Assembly (NCBI GenBank): GCA_964446955.1
Contig: CAYUQJ010000006.1
Coordinates: 1-64,000 of the forward strand
DNA: 64,000 nucleotides
Origin: Leptolinea sp964446955
GTDB taxonomy: Bacteria; Chloroflexota; Anaerolineae; Anaerolineales; Anaerolineaceae
Reading direction: 5' to 3'
This document shows positions 1 to 8,266 of the stretch, piece after piece. The translations under genes were made by a program, and so were the position numbers. Positions within the stretch are counted from its first letter, which is position 1. Each line of letters begins with the position of its first letter. Under the pieces are notes generated by a model that was given only the letters and a program-made list of their open reading frames with translations, was not told the origin of the DNA and ran no database searches.

Positions 1-72
1 TGGGCTGCGATTGGTTCTGTTCCATGGGCTGCGATTGGTTCTGTTCCATGGGCTGTGACTGACCCTGTTCTA
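1..72 (-). repeat. 24-bp coding tandem repeat (MEQNQSQP)
   Basis: Two identical 24-bp units (1-24, 25-48) and a third degenerate unit (49-72) encode Met-Glu-Gln-Asn-Gln-Ser-Gln-Pro in the tail of the DUF5667-like protein. More copies may lie beyond the left edge. The array probably changes length by slippage, giving a variable hydrophilic spacer. Confidence 0.8.
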
Positions 73-847
73 CGGGTTGCCCCTGGTTCTGCTGACCCGT
101 TCCGGCTTCCGATCCGGATTTCCCCGTTCCCATGGAATTGATTACCGATATGGTTTCATCGACCAGATTGATCTGAGATTGAAGCATTCCTTTGGTTCGC
201 GATAACACAACTTCTGAGGATTGAGTCATTGCTTTGACCTGGATCTCTTCCATGAGCTGTGCTTGTGTCTGAATGCGGTTGCGCAACATGGTCAATTCGG
301 CTGAATTCTGTGTGTTGGTGTCCATGGCCAGTTGATACGCGTTCATGAGATGACTATCCAGGCGTTCGTACTGGTCTTCACCCGGTGTTTCTTCCTTCTC
401 CAATAGTTGAATGATCTCGCTCAGCCGGGTCTCACCCAGTTCAATCTCAAGATCAATCTTCTCTTCAGGGGTGTTCGCCAGTGCCATTCGCACATCTTCT
501 GTTGCGAGTTTCAAGGGGTATAACAGATCATCCGGCAGACTATTCTGCGCTGCCACAACTCCGACACTTCCACCACCAAAGAGCATAACTACAGCCGCAA
601 CTATCGATACCAGTATGGGACTCATTGTTAATTTTCCCTTTCCAGAATACAGGAATGATTGGATATGATCCTGTAAAGTAAGACGGTGTTTTTCTGGTTT
701 GGATACGGTAATCCTGGAGATTGCCTTCAAATAGGAATCTCGGCTGCTACGAGCCTTTTCTGAATTACGATGGATTGGAGTCTGGTGAAGCGAGACTAAT
801 CGCTGCTCAATTTGCGAGAAATCTTCGCGGGTGTGATCAGAGTCCAT
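1..847 (-). CDS. DUF5667-like membrane protein partnered with the ECF sigma factor (C-terminus cut off)
   Basis: The reading frame opens at an ATG at 847 and has no stop before the left edge, so about 282 residues are visible and the C-terminus is missing. A cytoplasmic N-terminal part of about 75 residues is followed by one hydrophobic segment (near residues 76-98) ending in VVAAQNSLPDDLLYPLKL, then a helical extracellular region rich in Gln and Glu and a Gln/Pro repeat tail. The AQNSLPGDxLYPxKL-type junction is characteristic of DUF5667 proteins, which commonly sit after ECF sigma genes in Chloroflexota and Actinobacteria. The start codon lies inside the end of the sigma gene (11 bp overlap), so translation is coupled. 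An anti-sigma or sensor role is inferred from context only. Confidence 0.75.
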   Translation of the reverse strand, partial: MDSDHTREDFSQIEQRLVSLHQTPIHRNSEKARSSRDSYLKAISRITVSKPEKHRLTLQDHIQSFLYSGKGKLTMSPILVSIVAAVVMLFGGGSVGVVAAQNSLPDDLLYPLKLATEDVRMALANTPEEKIDLEIELGETRLSEIIQLLEKEETPGEDQYERLDSHLMNAYQLAMDTNTQNSAELTMLRNRIQTQAQLMEEIQVKAMTQSSEVVLSRTKGMLQSQINLVDETISVINSMGTGKSGSEAGTGQQNQGQPVEQGQSQPMEQNQSQPMEQNQSQP

Positions 848-1394
848 TTGATACCTCATTCGCTCCCATGATTTTTTGGAGAGCGGCAAGAGCTCTGTGC
901 TGCAATGCTTTTACGGCGCCGACTGGTTTTTGTAGGGCGGTTGCGATCTGATTGATATCCCAACCTTCTCCATATCGTAGAGTGATCACAAAGCGCTGGT
1001 CAGGAGTAAGGCTTGTAATGGCTTTTTGAATTTCTGAAAGATCCATATTGTTTTCAACATGGTTTTCCAGGCGATAGTCATTCAATGGAAGGGTTGTATC
1101 TGTCAATTCCAATTCCCTGATGGATGATTTCCGATAAAGATCTGTGATCCAGTTGTGCGCAATTCGATACAAATAGGATTTCAAATGCTCCTGCGGTCCC
1201 GATTGGTTCTTCAGACTTTTCAGAAGGCGTAAAAATGTTTCTGAAACACAGTCTTCTGCCAGATTCCCGTCACCCAAAACGCGATAGGCATACGCAAAGA
1301 TTGATGAGCTATACAAATCGTATATCTCCACCAGTGCTTCGTGTTCTAGGTTGCGGGCCCGCCGCAACAGGTCGCCTTCGTTTTCAGCAGACAT
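837..1394 (-). CDS. ECF-type RNA polymerase sigma factor
   Basis: A 185-residue sigma-70-family factor with only regions 2 and 4. Region 2 covers about residues 14-85, including the -10 recognition segment around YLYRIAHNWITDLYRK. Region 4 covers about 125-175 and contains the helix-turn-helix around DINQIATALQKPVGAVKALQHRALAAL. Length and layout are typical of extracytoplasmic-function sigma factors. Its last codons overlap the start of the downstream DUF5667-like gene by 11 bp, a usual arrangement for a sigma factor and its membrane partner. No strong Shine-Dalgarno is seen before the ATG. Regulon and signal cannot be read from the sequence. Confidence 0.93.
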   Translation of the reverse strand: MSAENEGDLLRRARNLEHEALVEIYDLYSSSIFAYAYRVLGDGNLAEDCVSETFLRLLKSLKNQSGPQEHLKSYLYRIAHNWITDLYRKSSIRELELTDTTLPLNDYRLENHVENNMDLSEIQKAITSLTPDQRFVITLRYGEGWDINQIATALQKPVGAVKALQHRALAALQKIMGANEVSNGL

Positions 1395-1456
1395 TTGCTG
1401 TTTTTAAGTATGACGAAAAATAAAGAAAAAAGATACCGCTCCAACTGATAATTAAA

Positions 1457-1488
1457 GCAAAAAGGGCACCGGCGGTAGCCCTTTTTGC
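1457..1488 (-). terminator. Intrinsic terminator after the zinc-ribbon gene
   Basis: Perfect 11-bp inverted repeat (GCAAAAAGGGC / GCCCTTTTTGC, 10-base loop) followed on the minus strand by a T-rich tail. It lies 64 bp beyond the stop of the 1552-2157 gene and isolates it from the sigma operon. Confidence 0.8.
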
Positions 1489-1551
1489 GCTTTCTGGTTG
1501 GGTCAAGCTAAATTACTCCTTGATCCCAATAAAGAGGGAGGGGAGGATACA

Positions 1552-2157
1552 TTAGATCTCGTGTCCGCATTGCGGGCAGTGCTTCCACCCATTTTGGATC
1601 GGGGCGCCGCAATTCGCGCAGACTGCCTTGGTTTCAACCGGAACCGTATTCTGGTTTCGAACCATGCGGAATAGCACTATGATACCCAAAACCATGAGAA
1701 TTGCAAACCCGAGCGGGAAAAGAAGACCAAAGAACATCATCCCGCCGCCCATGAACATGCTGCCTATAGACATTGAATTTCTTCCTCCAAAAGCATCGTG
1801 ATTACGTGCCATCATAGTACCCTGTGGCATCTGGCCGGGCATCCGACGGAAACCGGAATTGGCAAAAGGCATTTGCCATTGTCCATTGTCGTATTTTTCA
1901 TCATCAGGGGTTCTGCGTGAGTACTCTGACCGATCGCGGTCTGATTCCTGCTGTTGACCCCAACCCGGGCGGTTGTTGCCGTATGGTACCGTGTTTGTCC
2001 CATCGGATTCGCCCGCCATGGGCGAGGTGCTAAAAGCCGGGATGGCACCGGCCATAGGCATGCGCCGCAGTCCTGTCGTGGTTCCAACCCAGAATCCCGC
2101 GCCGGCGATGACCAGGGCAGCCAGAATAATGAGAAGGATCTTTACCAATCGATTCAT
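1552..2157 (-). CDS. Membrane protein with C-terminal zinc ribbon
   Basis: 201 residues. An N-terminal hydrophobic segment (about 6-26) is followed by a hydrophilic Gly/Gln/Arg-rich stretch, a second long hydrophobic region (about 130-166, MFMGGGMMFFGLLFPLGF onward), and a C-terminal double-CxxC zinc ribbon (CANCGAPIQNGWKHCPQCG). Such tails are common in small bacterial membrane proteins of unknown role. A strong ribosome site (AGGAGAG) precedes the ATG. The gene is monocistronic, with its own terminator at 1457-1488 and a 5' leader hairpin at 2171-2194. The family is not recognised more precisely; protein-protein interaction is the likely use of the ribbon. Confidence 0.8.
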   Translation of the reverse strand: MNRLVKILLIILAALVIAGAGFWVGTTTGLRRMPMAGAIPAFSTSPMAGESDGTNTVPYGNNRPGWGQQQESDRDRSEYSRRTPDDEKYDNGQWQMPFANSGFRRMPGQMPQGTMMARNHDAFGGRNSMSIGSMFMGGGMMFFGLLFPLGFAILMVLGIIVLFRMVRNQNTVPVETKAVCANCGAPIQNGWKHCPQCGHEI

Positions 2158-2170
2158 ATCTCTCCTTGAT

Positions 2171-2194
2171 GAGGTGATGTATCGTTTTCACCTC
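2171..2194 (-). promoter_or_regulatory. Leader hairpin upstream of the zinc-ribbon gene
   Basis: A 7-bp perfect inverted repeat (GAGGTGA / TCACCTC, 10-base loop) lies just upstream of the AGGAGAG ribosome site of the minus-strand gene. It could be an operator or a 5' mRNA stem. A TATAGT-like -10 element lies further upstream near 2207-2212. No regulator is implied. Confidence 0.4.
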
Positions 2195-2412
2195 TGATAG
2201 ATACACTATAAATGGATGATGTGTAGAAATTGTGAAGGCGCTGTAAAAAGATTATTTTGTATTTAACGGGAAGAATTTCCTGAAATCACAGCGATCCGGG
2301 GTTAAACAATTGACTGGTACCTGCATGAAGAATCACCACCAGGCCAAACCCTGTTCGGAGGTTGATCCATGCAGGCAGGCGGGTGGCGTTTGAGAGCGAT
2401 GGATGAGGGAAA

Positions 2413-4806
2413 TTATCCCAGAACGACCACGACTTTATTTACGGCTTCAAGCCTATCCGCTGGAATCAGATTGCCATCCACCGGAGAATCGTTGATCGTC
2501 ATGGATCTAACGCCCCGGCAAACCCCGGCAGGGTTGCGCACTTCAATGTCGACGCGTTTCCCGCGAAATATTCGTGTAGCCGAAAAGTCTTTCCAGACGG
2601 AAGGGATACATGGATCGATCCGCAGGCCATCCACTTCGGGGCGGATACCCAGCAGATGATAGACGGCGGAATAGTACGCCCACGCGGCGGCGCCTGTAAG
2701 CCACGAGGTGCGGGTATTGCCCGCGCGGGGCGACAGGCTGGCGTAGGTGGTCTGCGCCTGCGCATACGGTTCGCACTGCCGGATTTCGGCGCGGGTGTTG
2801 TAAGCGGCGGGCATAAAGGCGCGGTAATACTCATACGCGCGGTCACCGTTGCCCAGCATACATTCGGCCATCACGCCCCATCCCTGGGTGTGATTAAAGA
2901 TGCCGGCGTTCTCTTTGATCCCCGGGTTGAAAAGAACAGCCCGCATCACTTCGATGGATGTTTTCAGGAAGGGCGGGGCGGATAGCATCAATCCATAGGG
3001 AGTGGCCAGCCGCTCATGGACCGTCTGCATGGCCTGACGGGCCTGTTCCGGGGTGGCTGCTCCACTGATGACCGACCATACCTGGGTGTTGAGGTATACC
3101 TGTCCTTCCGCGTAATCTTTGGTACCGTATGTTGTTCCGTCTTCGCCGAATGCCCAGATGAACCAGTTCCCATCCCAGCAATGCTTCTGGATATTCGCGT
3201 TCAGGGTTTCACGTTGGGCCAATGCCCAGGTGGATTCGTCCCGCATCCCCAGCACAGTTGAAATTTCGGCATAGATGGACAGGGCCATGAAAAGCTGAAA
3301 AGCGACAAATAGACTTTCGCCGTGATACCCGAGTTTCAGGCAGTCATTCCAGTCGGCTTCCAGTCCGCAGGGCAGACCATGCTTACCGGTGCGCTCCAGG
3401 TTGAATTCCATTGCGCGGCGCAGGTGTCCCAGAACCGTGGCTTCACCTTGGTCGGCATATGGCAGGACTTTGTTGTAGAAGGATACATCACCGGTTTCGG
3501 CCACATAGGCTGGAATGGCATTGAAAAACCACAGACAGTCATCCGAGCGGTAATGTTCCGGATCGGGGGGCTGTTCGGAACCGGGATGGTGGTCAAATGG
3601 TTTGATCACCGGGATGGCCCCGCCGGATGAGACCTGTCCGGTGAGCATCAGTTCCAACCGCTCACGCGCCACCTCCGGATTGGCAGCCAGAACACCGAGA
3701 ACATCCTGCACGGAGTCACGGAATCCCAAACCATTGCGTTCGCCATTGTAGACCAGCGATGCCGACCGTGACCAGTTGAAACTGACCTGGGCGTTATATG
3801 GCGCCCACACGTTGATCATTGAATTGAATTCCGGGTCAGGTGTTTCTACTGTGAGCGATTCAAGGTTCGCGTGGTACGCTCTTTTGAGGTTTTCCAGTTC
3901 CCGTGCGGCTCGTTCTGCCGAGCCAAATTCAGCCACTGCACGTTTGCCAAAGCTGCCGCTGTCGCCAATTCCCAGCATAAGGAGCAGATCACGAGATTCG
4001 CCGGGCGCCAGTTCAATATCCGATTGCAGGCTGCCGCAGGCATTGTCGCCATAGGCGTTACTGCCGGTGCATTTTCCCTGTTCCACTGCCAGCGGGTTGT
4101 GATAACTGCGGTAATTGCCGAGAAAGGCGGCACGGTCGGTGTCGTACCCGCTGACGGGCGTACCGGCCAGTGCCATCCAGGTGTGGCGGCTCTGGTCGTT
4201 GTTGATGAAATTTCCCGCGTCGGTTGTCAGGTTATCATTGATGGCCAAGCGCAGCAGCCCGTCGCGCATTTCGCCCTTGATAATGAATAAGGAGTATTGC
4301 AGGTTGACCAGATCCTGCTGGGTATCCCAGTTGTTGGAAAACTCGCAATACGAGAATGCGGAGAGTTTGCGCGGGCGGTCGGATCTGTTGGTCAATCGCA
4401 CCCACCAGTATTCGAAGAGCTGTCCGAGGGGAACAAAATAGGTGGTTTCAGAGACGATACCGGCGTATTCCGATTCGATGATGGTATAGGCCGTACCGTG
4501 CCGGCAGGTGGATTTAAACGATTCGAGCGGTTTTCCCACCGGTTGCCAGGAGGCTGACCAGTAATCGCCATTGTCACGGTCGCGCAGGTAGATGTAGCGT
4601 CCCGGTTGGTCCATGGGGATGCTGTTGAATCGCAGGCGCAGGAATCGTCCCTGGGCAGCGGATTTGTAGAAGCTGTAACCGCCGGCGTTGTTGGTGATGA
4701 TGGCACCGTATTCCGTGGAGCCGAGGTAGTTGCTCCATGAGGTGGGTGTGTCCGGGCGGGTGATGACGTATTCTTTGGCTTTGTCGTCAAAGTAACCGTA
4801 TTGCAT
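2413..4806 (-). CDS. GH94 family disaccharide phosphorylase (cellobiose/chitobiose phosphorylase-like)
   Basis: 797 residues, the usual length of GH94 phosphorylases, which cleave a beta-linked disaccharide with phosphate to give a sugar 1-phosphate plus a free sugar in the cytoplasm. There is no signal peptide. The N-terminus (YGYFDDKAKEYVITRPDTP) and NNAGGYSF motif, a central NWSRSASLV/GLGFRDSVQD segment (about 343-367), the catalytic-acid motif ADWNDCL (484-490), and the C-terminal LTGAAAWAYYS plus GIRPEVDGLRIDP signature all match the family. It resembles both cellobiose and N,N'-diacetylchitobiose phosphorylases, so the substrate is left open. It follows the sugar ABC operon but is separated from it by a terminator at 4891-4935, so it probably has its own promoter. 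GGGAG precedes the ATG. Confidence 0.93.
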   Translation of the reverse strand: MQYGYFDDKAKEYVITRPDTPTSWSNYLGSTEYGAIITNNAGGYSFYKSAAQGRFLRLRFNSIPMDQPGRYIYLRDRDNGDYWSASWQPVGKPLESFKSTCRHGTAYTIIESEYAGIVSETTYFVPLGQLFEYWWVRLTNRSDRPRKLSAFSYCEFSNNWDTQQDLVNLQYSLFIIKGEMRDGLLRLAINDNLTTDAGNFINNDQSRHTWMALAGTPVSGYDTDRAAFLGNYRSYHNPLAVEQGKCTGSNAYGDNACGSLQSDIELAPGESRDLLLMLGIGDSGSFGKRAVAEFGSAERAARELENLKRAYHANLESLTVETPDPEFNSMINVWAPYNAQVSFNWSRSASLVYNGERNGLGFRDSVQDVLGVLAANPEVARERLELMLTGQVSSGGAIPVIKPFDHHPGSEQPPDPEHYRSDDCLWFFNAIPAYVAETGDVSFYNKVLPYADQGEATVLGHLRRAMEFNLERTGKHGLPCGLEADWNDCLKLGYHGESLFVAFQLFMALSIYAEISTVLGMRDESTWALAQRETLNANIQKHCWDGNWFIWAFGEDGTTYGTKDYAEGQVYLNTQVWSVISGAATPEQARQAMQTVHERLATPYGLMLSAPPFLKTSIEVMRAVLFNPGIKENAGIFNHTQGWGVMAECMLGNGDRAYEYYRAFMPAAYNTRAEIRQCEPYAQAQTTYASLSPRAGNTRTSWLTGAAAWAYYSAVYHLLGIRPEVDGLRIDPCIPSVWKDFSATRIFRGKRVDIEVRNPAGVCRGVRSMTINDSPVDGNLIPADRLEAVNKVVVVLG

Positions 4807-4890
4807 GGGTATCTCCCTCTGAAGGCAGGTTTTCAGGGGTCAATTGTATTGTATTTTTGTTATTTCTTTCAATTATTAATGGGCAAAGGG

Positions 4891-4935
4891 AAAAAAATAA
4901 CCGACAACCGTGGGCGAAAGCCCAATGAATTGTCG
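4891..4935 (-). terminator. Intrinsic terminator of the sugar ABC operon
   Basis: Two-part stem: CGACAA (4902-4907) pairs with TTGTCG (4930-4935), and inside it TGGGC pairs with GCCCA across a GAAA tetraloop. On the minus strand it is followed by a run of T. It lies about 70 bp after the last permease gene and separates it from the GH94 gene. Confidence 0.8.
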
Positions 4936-5002
4936 ATCATTTTGAATTACATGGAAATGTGAGATTTCTTGAAATATCTTAAATCGGTGTCACATTACAG
5001 GT

Positions 5003-5836
5003 CTATTTTAATCCACTCATTGTCATTCCTTGAATAATCTTCTTCTGGAAAAAGACGAATACTAAGAAAACGGGAATGGTGGCTAATAATGCGACAGCCA
5101 TTAGCTGGTTATATACTGTTTGATACGTGTTCTCAAAAGTGGCTAGTCCTAATGGAATGGTGCGTAATTCTTCACTTGTGACTACGATAAGAGGCCATAA
5201 CATTTCGTCCATATTATTCAAGAAAGTGAGAATTCCCAGTGCGGAAAGTATAGGGCTCATCATTGGCAGCACAATAGTCCACCAAATTCGGAATTCTCCA
5301 GCTCCATCTATTCTAGCCTGGTCAATATAATCAGAAGGTATATCCTGAATAAACTGGCGCATAAGAAAGATTCCAAAGGCGTCTACCATTACGGGAAAAA
5401 TTAGCGCGGCATAACTATTTACCCACCCAAAATTTTTAATGACTAAAAAGAGTGGCACCATGGTAACTTGCTGAGGGATCATGAATGTAGCCAGAACAAC
5501 CAGGAAGAGAACATTACGCCCCGGGAAATGATATTTGGCAAAACCATACCCGGCCAGTGAACAGAATAGTAAATTGCCAAGAGTTACACAGGAAGAAACC
5601 ACCAGGCTATTAATAAACCAATTAAAGAAGGGTTTTTCTAAAAATGGTTTGGTAAAGTTTTCCCATTGGAGGCTTGAAGGGAACCATTGCAATGGGGTGG
5701 CAAATATTTCCTGCCCGGTCTTAAATGCTGTTGATATCATCCAAAAAATTGGAAAGAACATAACTACGGCGCCAATAGTTAAGAGCAAATAAAAAGTAAG
5801 ACTTTTTGCCATTTGGCGAGAATGCAATGTGTTCAT
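5003..5836 (-). CDS. Sugar ABC transporter permease (MalG/LacG type)
   Basis: 277 residues with six predicted membrane segments and the permease EAA loop at about 172-193 (DQARIDGAG then EFRIWWTIVLP), which contacts the ATPase. The short N-terminus and NPxxW-like spacing place it in the MalG half of CUT1 carbohydrate importers. It is the last gene of the operon, 15 bp after the MalF-type permease. GGGAG precedes the ATG at a normal distance. No ATP-binding subunit is encoded nearby, so the transporter probably uses a shared MsmK/MalK-like ATPase encoded elsewhere. Substrate is inferred only from the neighbouring sugar-phosphate genes. Confidence 0.95.
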   Translation of the reverse strand: MNTLHSRQMAKSLTFYLLLTIGAVVMFFPIFWMISTAFKTGQEIFATPLQWFPSSLQWENFTKPFLEKPFFNWFINSLVVSSCVTLGNLLFCSLAGYGFAKYHFPGRNVLFLVVLATFMIPQQVTMVPLFLVIKNFGWVNSYAALIFPVMVDAFGIFLMRQFIQDIPSDYIDQARIDGAGEFRIWWTIVLPMMSPILSALGILTFLNNMDEMLWPLIVVTSEELRTIPLGLATFENTYQTVYNQLMAVALLATIPVFLVFVFFQKKIIQGMTMSGLK

Positions 5837-5851
5837 TGTTGATTCTCCCGT

Positions 5852-6778
5852 TTAATTCTGTGTTCGGAAAAGGCGGAGTTGGATAATACTAAACCCCATA
5901 AGAATAAAGAACATAAAAACGGATTCGGCAGCCGCACGACCCATTCTGGAAAATTGAAAAGCTGTTTGATAAATGTTCAGTGTTAACACCAGGCTGCTAT
6001 CATTTGGACCACCAAGGGTCATTATGAACATTGGGGCGAATACTTTAAAACCGATAATTATCGAAACGACTATAACAAAAACGATCGTTGGTTTCATAAG
6101 AGGGAATGTGATGTAACGCAGATTATCCCATGCACTTGCACCGTCCAGGCTGGAGGCTTCGTAGTATTCAACTGGGATATTGCGTAAACCAGCCAGGTAT
6201 AGAATCATGTAATATCCTATACCCTTCCAGATGCTCATTATGATCAGAGCAGGCATAACAGTTTTACTATTAGTCAACCAGGGGATATTCAGAGAAAAAA
6301 GTTCATTTATTGGACCAGATGGGTTATACATGGTTTTCCAGATCATGGAAACGACGATCAAAGACATGACAACGGGTCCAAAATAAATAGTCAGAAAAAA
6401 ATCCCGAAATTTAAAGCTTTTATTAAATAGCAATGCTAAACCAAAGGAAATGAACCATATCGGGATACAAGTTCCAAAGACGTAGTACAGTGTGACGAAA
6501 AAGGAGTTATGAAATAATTCACTTTCCAAAAGGTAGCGATAATTGTCTAATCCGACAAACTTCATGGGTGAAAACAGATCGAATTTATAAAAACTGAGAA
6601 AAAAAGCTTGACTGACCGGGAAGAGACTGAAAACAGCTAAAAATCCTATGGCTGGTATTACAAACAAAACCCCCCACATTTCTCTGCGCCAGGAGTATTT
6701 GCGCCATGTACGGTTGAAAAAACTGGAGAGATCATTTGGATCAGTTTTATGATCTGATGCATACTCGAGTCGCGACAT
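5852..6778 (-). CDS. Sugar ABC transporter permease (MalF/LacF type)
   Basis: 308 residues with six main membrane segments after a charged cytoplasmic N-terminus of about 32 residues. The EAA motif is at about 204-228 (EYYEASSLDGASAWDNLRY then ITFPLMKP). It forms the inner-membrane channel together with the following permease. A perfect 14-bp hairpin (6796-6826) lies between it and the upstream binding-protein gene, as in malE-malF, and likely lets the binding protein be made in excess. GGGAG precedes the ATG. Confidence 0.95.
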   Translation of the reverse strand: MSRLEYASDHKTDPNDLSSFFNRTWRKYSWRREMWGVLFVIPAIGFLAVFSLFPVSQAFFLSFYKFDLFSPMKFVGLDNYRYLLESELFHNSFFVTLYYVFGTCIPIWFISFGLALLFNKSFKFRDFFLTIYFGPVVMSLIVVSMIWKTMYNPSGPINELFSLNIPWLTNSKTVMPALIIMSIWKGIGYYMILYLAGLRNIPVEYYEASSLDGASAWDNLRYITFPLMKPTIVFVIVVSIIIGFKVFAPMFIMTLGGPNDSSLVLTLNIYQTAFQFSRMGRAAAESVFMFFILMGFSIIQLRLFRTQN

Positions 6779-6795
6779 AAAAGTTCTCCCTGAGT

Positions 6796-6826
6796 AAGGG
6801 GATACGGAGAATCCGTATCCCCTTAT
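6796..6826 (-). other. Intercistronic mRNA hairpin between binding protein and permease genes
   Basis: Perfect 14-bp inverted repeat (TAAGGGGATACGGA / TCCGTATCCCCTTA) with a three-base loop and no T-run on the coding strand. Position after a sugar-binding-protein gene and before the permease genes suggests a 3' stabilising or partial-termination stem rather than a full terminator. Confidence 0.7.
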
Positions 6827-6842
6827 GAATTGTAAGTATTAT

Positions 6843-8159
6843 TTATTTGAAAATGTCATCAATCTCTTTTTTCGCCTGATCGGCTGCAGCCTGTGGCGCC
6901 TGCCCTTCAAGAATAGCTCTTGATAGCATGTTGTTTATAGATTTGGTGACTTCAGCGTAATGGATGGATCTGACAGTATATTGACCTTTTTCCATATCCT
7001 GAAGGAATACATCCAAGAAAAGTGAATCCTTGGCTGCCTGAGTTTCTTCCCAGCCCAACCGTGGTTGGATATATCCGGCTTTTGTTAACCACTGCTCACC
7101 ATGTGAAGAAAGGAAACTGATCCATTTCCATGCTTCGGATTGATTTTTTGAAGCATTATTGACACACCAACCCCAAGCGTAAAGAAGAGTGACCGGTTTG
7201 GCAGGATCCTGTTGGGGAAGAGGAACAACTTTAAAATTTCCCCAGACGGGTTTGTCTTTTAAGGTTGGAATAGCCCAGGGGCCACTAATCCAGTTCCCAA
7301 GGGTCCCCTGAGCGAAATCTTCATTGGGGAGAAGGGGATCATACTTACCAACATTCTGATCGCCGGTCTTGTATTTTGTAATCAATTCGGCGTATGTTGC
7401 AATGGCCTTGACTGCTTCGGGGGAATTGATAGTGCTGGATTCCCCATCTTCAGATAGGACTGACGCGCCGTATTGTCTCAATACTGGTTCAAACGTGATC
7501 TCAGCCCAGACATCACCAAGTTTGGGAACAGGCCACTTAAAACCTTCCACTACGATTTTGTTGCCTTCCCATTTTGCGATTTTCTGTCCGACAGTTGCCA
7601 GGTCGTCCCATGTCTTGGGATAATCTTTGTCGGGATCAAGGCCGGCTTTTTTGTACAGCTCAGTATTGATGAAGAGGCTGAATGTGTTGAACTCCATCGG
7701 AATCTGATAGACTTTTCCATCAAAGGTGGAACCTTCCAAAGAGCCCTTAAGCCAGGCAGCTTTCATTTCATCCATATCTTTGAACCCGAAATCCTGCGGA
7801 TTGATCGGAGCAAGCTGCTTTTGTGCGTTGTATATAGGCAGGTCGCCATCAAAGAGATCAAACGCATCAGGGCCTGTGCCTGTAGCAAGCGCAGCTTTCA
7901 ACTTTGTGAGATATTCATCGGTTGGAAAAGATTGATATTTGATGGTTACATTTGGATTGGCTTTTTCGTATTCTGCAATCAACACTTTTGTGTACTCATT
8001 CATTTCCGGATGTGAATGTGTCCAGAAATTTAATTCGATCTTATCACTGGCCGCTGCGTGTACGGTAGGAGCGACTGTAGCAGGCAAAAAAGCTGCCATC
8101 ATTGAAACAATAAGAAGGGCAAAGAATGCCTTAACAACATAGTTACTTATTCTTTTCAT
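6843..8159 (-). CDS. Extracellular sugar-binding protein of a CUT1 ABC transporter
   Basis: 438 residues from the chosen ATG at 8159, which has AGGAG ten bases upstream; the frame stays open to 8282, but the extra N-terminus would bury the signal peptide. A Sec signal peptide (MKRISNYVVKAFFALLIVSM) ends near VHAAASD, with no lipobox cysteine. The mature part fits the family 1 solute-binding fold (IELNFWTHSHPEMNEYTKVL; EYEKANPNVTIKYQ; ATGTGPDAFDLFDGD). It captures a sugar outside the cell for the two following permeases. Absence of a lipid anchor is unusual if the cell has one membrane; see findings. Confidence 0.92.
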   Translation of the reverse strand: MKRISNYVVKAFFALLIVSMMAAFLPATVAPTVHAAASDKIELNFWTHSHPEMNEYTKVLIAEYEKANPNVTIKYQSFPTDEYLTKLKAALATGTGPDAFDLFDGDLPIYNAQKQLAPINPQDFGFKDMDEMKAAWLKGSLEGSTFDGKVYQIPMEFNTFSLFINTELYKKAGLDPDKDYPKTWDDLATVGQKIAKWEGNKIVVEGFKWPVPKLGDVWAEITFEPVLRQYGASVLSEDGESSTINSPEAVKAIATYAELITKYKTGDQNVGKYDPLLPNEDFAQGTLGNWISGPWAIPTLKDKPVWGNFKVVPLPQQDPAKPVTLLYAWGWCVNNASKNQSEAWKWISFLSSHGEQWLTKAGYIQPRLGWEETQAAKDSLFLDVFLQDMEKGQYTVRSIHYAEVTKSINNMLSRAILEGQAPQAAADQAKKEIDDIFK

Positions 8160-8266
8160 TTCTTTCCAACTCCTTTTAATTTTTTTTCTTGCGTTTAATA
8201 CTTCATCGAGCACAAAACCAATAACTGTGAAATCACCTCCTTCCCAAAATATTTTCAACATTAACG

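Noticed and set aside
411..951. Plus-strand frames opposite the DUF5667-like and sigma genes
   Set aside because: They lie antisense to well-supported genes, have no domain, and codon use follows the complementary strand.
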